From positions 11,160,001 to 11,224,000 of the forward strand of contig NC_068569.1 of the NCBI RefSeq assembly GCF_025698545.1: 64,000 nt of DNA, written 5' to 3'. The stretch comes from Gossypium raimondii (lineage: Eukaryota; Streptophyta; Magnoliopsida; Malvales; Malvaceae). Below, piece by piece: positions 62,105 to 64,000 of the stretch (position 1 is its first letter; each line of letters opens with the position of its first letter). The translations under genes were made by a program, and so were the position numbers. The notes below the pieces were generated by a model that was not told the DNA's origin, did not search any database, and was given only the letters and a program-made list of their open reading frames with translations.

Positions 62105-62112
62105 TATAATAA
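62105..62112 (+). promoter_or_regulatory. Candidate TATA box of the RSH gene
   Basis: TATAATAA, followed within 40 nt by a purine-rich leader. The start codon is about 660 nt further on, so a long leader or a leader intron is implied. Confidence 0.35.
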
Positions 62113-62771
62113 GAAACTGCGGAGAGGGACTAAGAAAAAAAGAAAAAAAGAGCGCCTCAAAGGAAATTTCAAAGGAGAAGAATCGAAAGCTCTCTCTTTC
62201 AAGCCTTCATTTCAACAATCTCAAGCGTCTTTGACTGTTTCGTTTTATAAAAAAAGAAAAAAAATTTGTGATATTTTCCTAATTTGTAAATTGTACGTAG
62301 TCAATTTGACCATATATATTTGTAAATACTGTAGCTTCAAAATTTGTGATTTTCAATCAAATTATTCATCTTGATTCTCTGGGGTTTCTCTGTATATATT
62401 TTATATATAGATTTACCCTAGAATTAAAGAAATTTCTTTGCCTTTTAGTTCTGACTTGAGATTCAATTGGGTCTCTTTTAATAAAATTAACTGGTTTTTG
62501 TTAGTAGAAAAACCCTTGTGCTGGGATAATTGTTGGGCTTTTTTTAGAGAAATTTACTGTTTTCTTAAGGGGAAATTAAAATTTAATTTTTTCATTGCAG
62601 AAATTATTTGGGTCCAGATAAAATTTCTCGGTTTGATTATTTTCTCGAGAAAACTAGTGGGTTTGTTTGGTGTCTGAGAAAACCATTGTTTCCCTGGAGT
62701 GAAAGATCGGGGTTTGATTTAGAAAACAAAGCAGAACATTTATTTTGGAGACGATCTGCTTGTACCTGGCC

Positions 62772-64000
62772 ATGGCGGTTTCAACAATAGCTCTTTACGC
62801 GAGTCCACCGGGCAGCGTATGCTCTACGCCACACCATATCAACATTAATTCCTGTGATTTCGACTTGAATTCAAGATCTTCATCTTCAACTCCCTCTACG
62901 GCGGCTTCGACGTCGTCCCAGAGACCCATTCTCGGTGGCCTATCCTGCCTCTTCTCCTCACATTCGGTAAAATCAAGCTTTTCCAGCGGTGGAGAGGATT
63001 TAGGGTCCTATAGAGGGGAAGAGTTGAAGGACTTAAGCTGTTCATTTTGTTATTCAACCAGTAAATTCGGCGCTTCTTCTTTTAAAACCAATCAGAGCCC
63101 GGTATCGGTGTTTCAGGGCCCTGTTTTGTGTAGTAGCAGCAGTCCTCCTATGAGAAGTGCGCGCGAAAAGGGTGGAGATGGGAATTTTCAGGGCTCGTTC
63201 CGTAGTGGGACTAATGGGTTGTTCAATGGATTCATTAGGGGTGCTTTAGGTTCTTGCATTGATTATGATTCCACTAGTTTTGAGGCGCAAAGTATTGCCG
63301 ATGAATTACCGTTTACTATGGAGGATAATTTCGCAGAGGAAGGGAATTCGGAGTTGCTTTTAGGTGCACAAATGAGGCACAAAATCTTCCGTGAAGATCT
63401 GGTAGTGAAGGCATTTTATGAAGCGGAGAAGGCGCATAGAGGGCAGGTACAAACAAAGAAACCAAACTTTATTCTTGATCCTGACTTTCTGTTGTTTTCA
63501 GATTGTCTGAAAGGTGATATGAAGTTGTTTGTCTTGTAGATGCGCGCAAGTGGTGATCCTTATTTGCAACATTGTGTGGAAACTGCAGTGTTGTTGGCCT
63601 CCATTGGTGCCAATTCTGATGTAGTTGCTGCAGGGCTTTTGCATGACACCGTTGATGACTCGTGTTTGAGCTATGAGTATATCTGTAGGACATTTGGTGC
63701 CGCTGTTGCTGATTTAGTTGAAGGGGTGAGACATGAATTTCCATTGTGTAATGCGTTACTCATGTTTATACTAACCAAAATGCTTTTTACTGTTAGGATT
63801 GCTTTGTCTGGCGGTGAAATTTTTGGTATATTCAATTGGTAATCTGGTGGTACAGGAATGAAAGATTATTTGTGATGCCATATTTAATTAATTTCTTTTA
63901 TCCTAGGACATTCATATGATTGATTAGTCTATTACCATATTTGAATGTGCAAATATCTATAGCTTTATGGTTGCCATGAATGAATAATTGTGGATGCTGT
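62772..64000 (+). CDS. Chloroplast RelA/SpoT homolog (RSH2/RSH3 type), 5' part
   Basis: Makes and degrades the alarmone (p)ppGpp in plastids. Two coding exons are visible: 62772-63446 (225 codons) and 63540-63725 (62 codons), with GT-AG borders. An intron then runs to the window edge, so the gene is partial. Exon 1 encodes a Ser/Thr-rich N terminus typical of a chloroplast transit peptide ([20 protein letters not shown]), a variable linker, and [20 protein letters not shown] leading to KAHRGQ. Exon 2 encodes [20 protein letters not shown] and GLLHDTVDD, the start of the HD hydrolase domain with its His-Asp pair. The Met at 62772 is preferred over an in-frame Met nine codons upstream because homologs begin with the same [13 protein letters not shown] pattern. 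The synthetase and C-terminal domains must lie outside the window. Confidence 0.92.

Noticed and set aside
1-64000. CRISPR arrays, operons, prophage or other prokaryotic systems
   Set aside because: The repeat arrays are directly tandem without spacers, and the gene structures are those of a plant nuclear genome.

Overview
The window is plant nuclear DNA. It has intron-containing genes with GT-AG junctions, a nuclear tRNA-Ser gene pair, Copia and LINE remnants, MITEs, and large stretches of AT-rich nested LTR sequence. The LTR type (TGTAACACC...TTACA) and the protein sequences suggest a dicot, most likely cotton (Gossypium) or another Malvaceae; this organism call is inference.

Layout. 1-8,268: end of a LINE RNase H fragment, a LAZY/DRO1-type (IGT family) gene on the minus strand (about 1,531-3,475), then AT-rich intergenic DNA with a 94-bp tandem repeat and a hAT-like foldback. 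8,269-22,093: a nest of long LTR-type elements without coding capacity. Three of them have exact 5-bp target-site duplications, and two carry hairpin-forming 46-bp minisatellites. They are separated by host repetitive DNA holding a perfect 533-bp tandem duplication. 22,094-26,000: two decayed LINE RNase H domains and AT-rich DNA. 26,000-33,000: two intronless genes on the plus strand, a CCX-type cation/calcium exchanger and a subtilase closely resembling SBT1.4. 33,000-36,500: a segmental duplication carrying two identical tRNA-Ser(GCT) genes. 36,500-43,000: MITEs, a possible SINE, and a 136-residue plant-specific gene of unknown function. 44,038-45,765: a five-exon receptor-like cytoplasmic kinase (RLCK VII, PBL15/RIPK-like) on the minus strand. 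46,000-62,000: gene-poor DNA with an internally deleted Copia element, a promoter-like G-box cluster without a gene, and a long inverted-repeat element split by another LTR element with a perfect TSD. 62,100-64,000: the first two coding exons of a chloroplast RelA/SpoT homolog (RSH2/RSH3 type), which runs off the right edge.

The genes do not form an operon or pathway. The order CCX exchanger, SBT1.4, small unknown protein, RSH does recall, from memory, the Arabidopsis neighbourhoods around At3g14050-At3g14070 and At1g54115-At1g54130. This suggests an ancestral gene block stretched here to about 37 kb by repeats, with a kinase gene lying inside it. The most unusual structures are the hairpin minisatellites at the same place in two LTR families, the split foldback element, and the duplicated tRNA segment.
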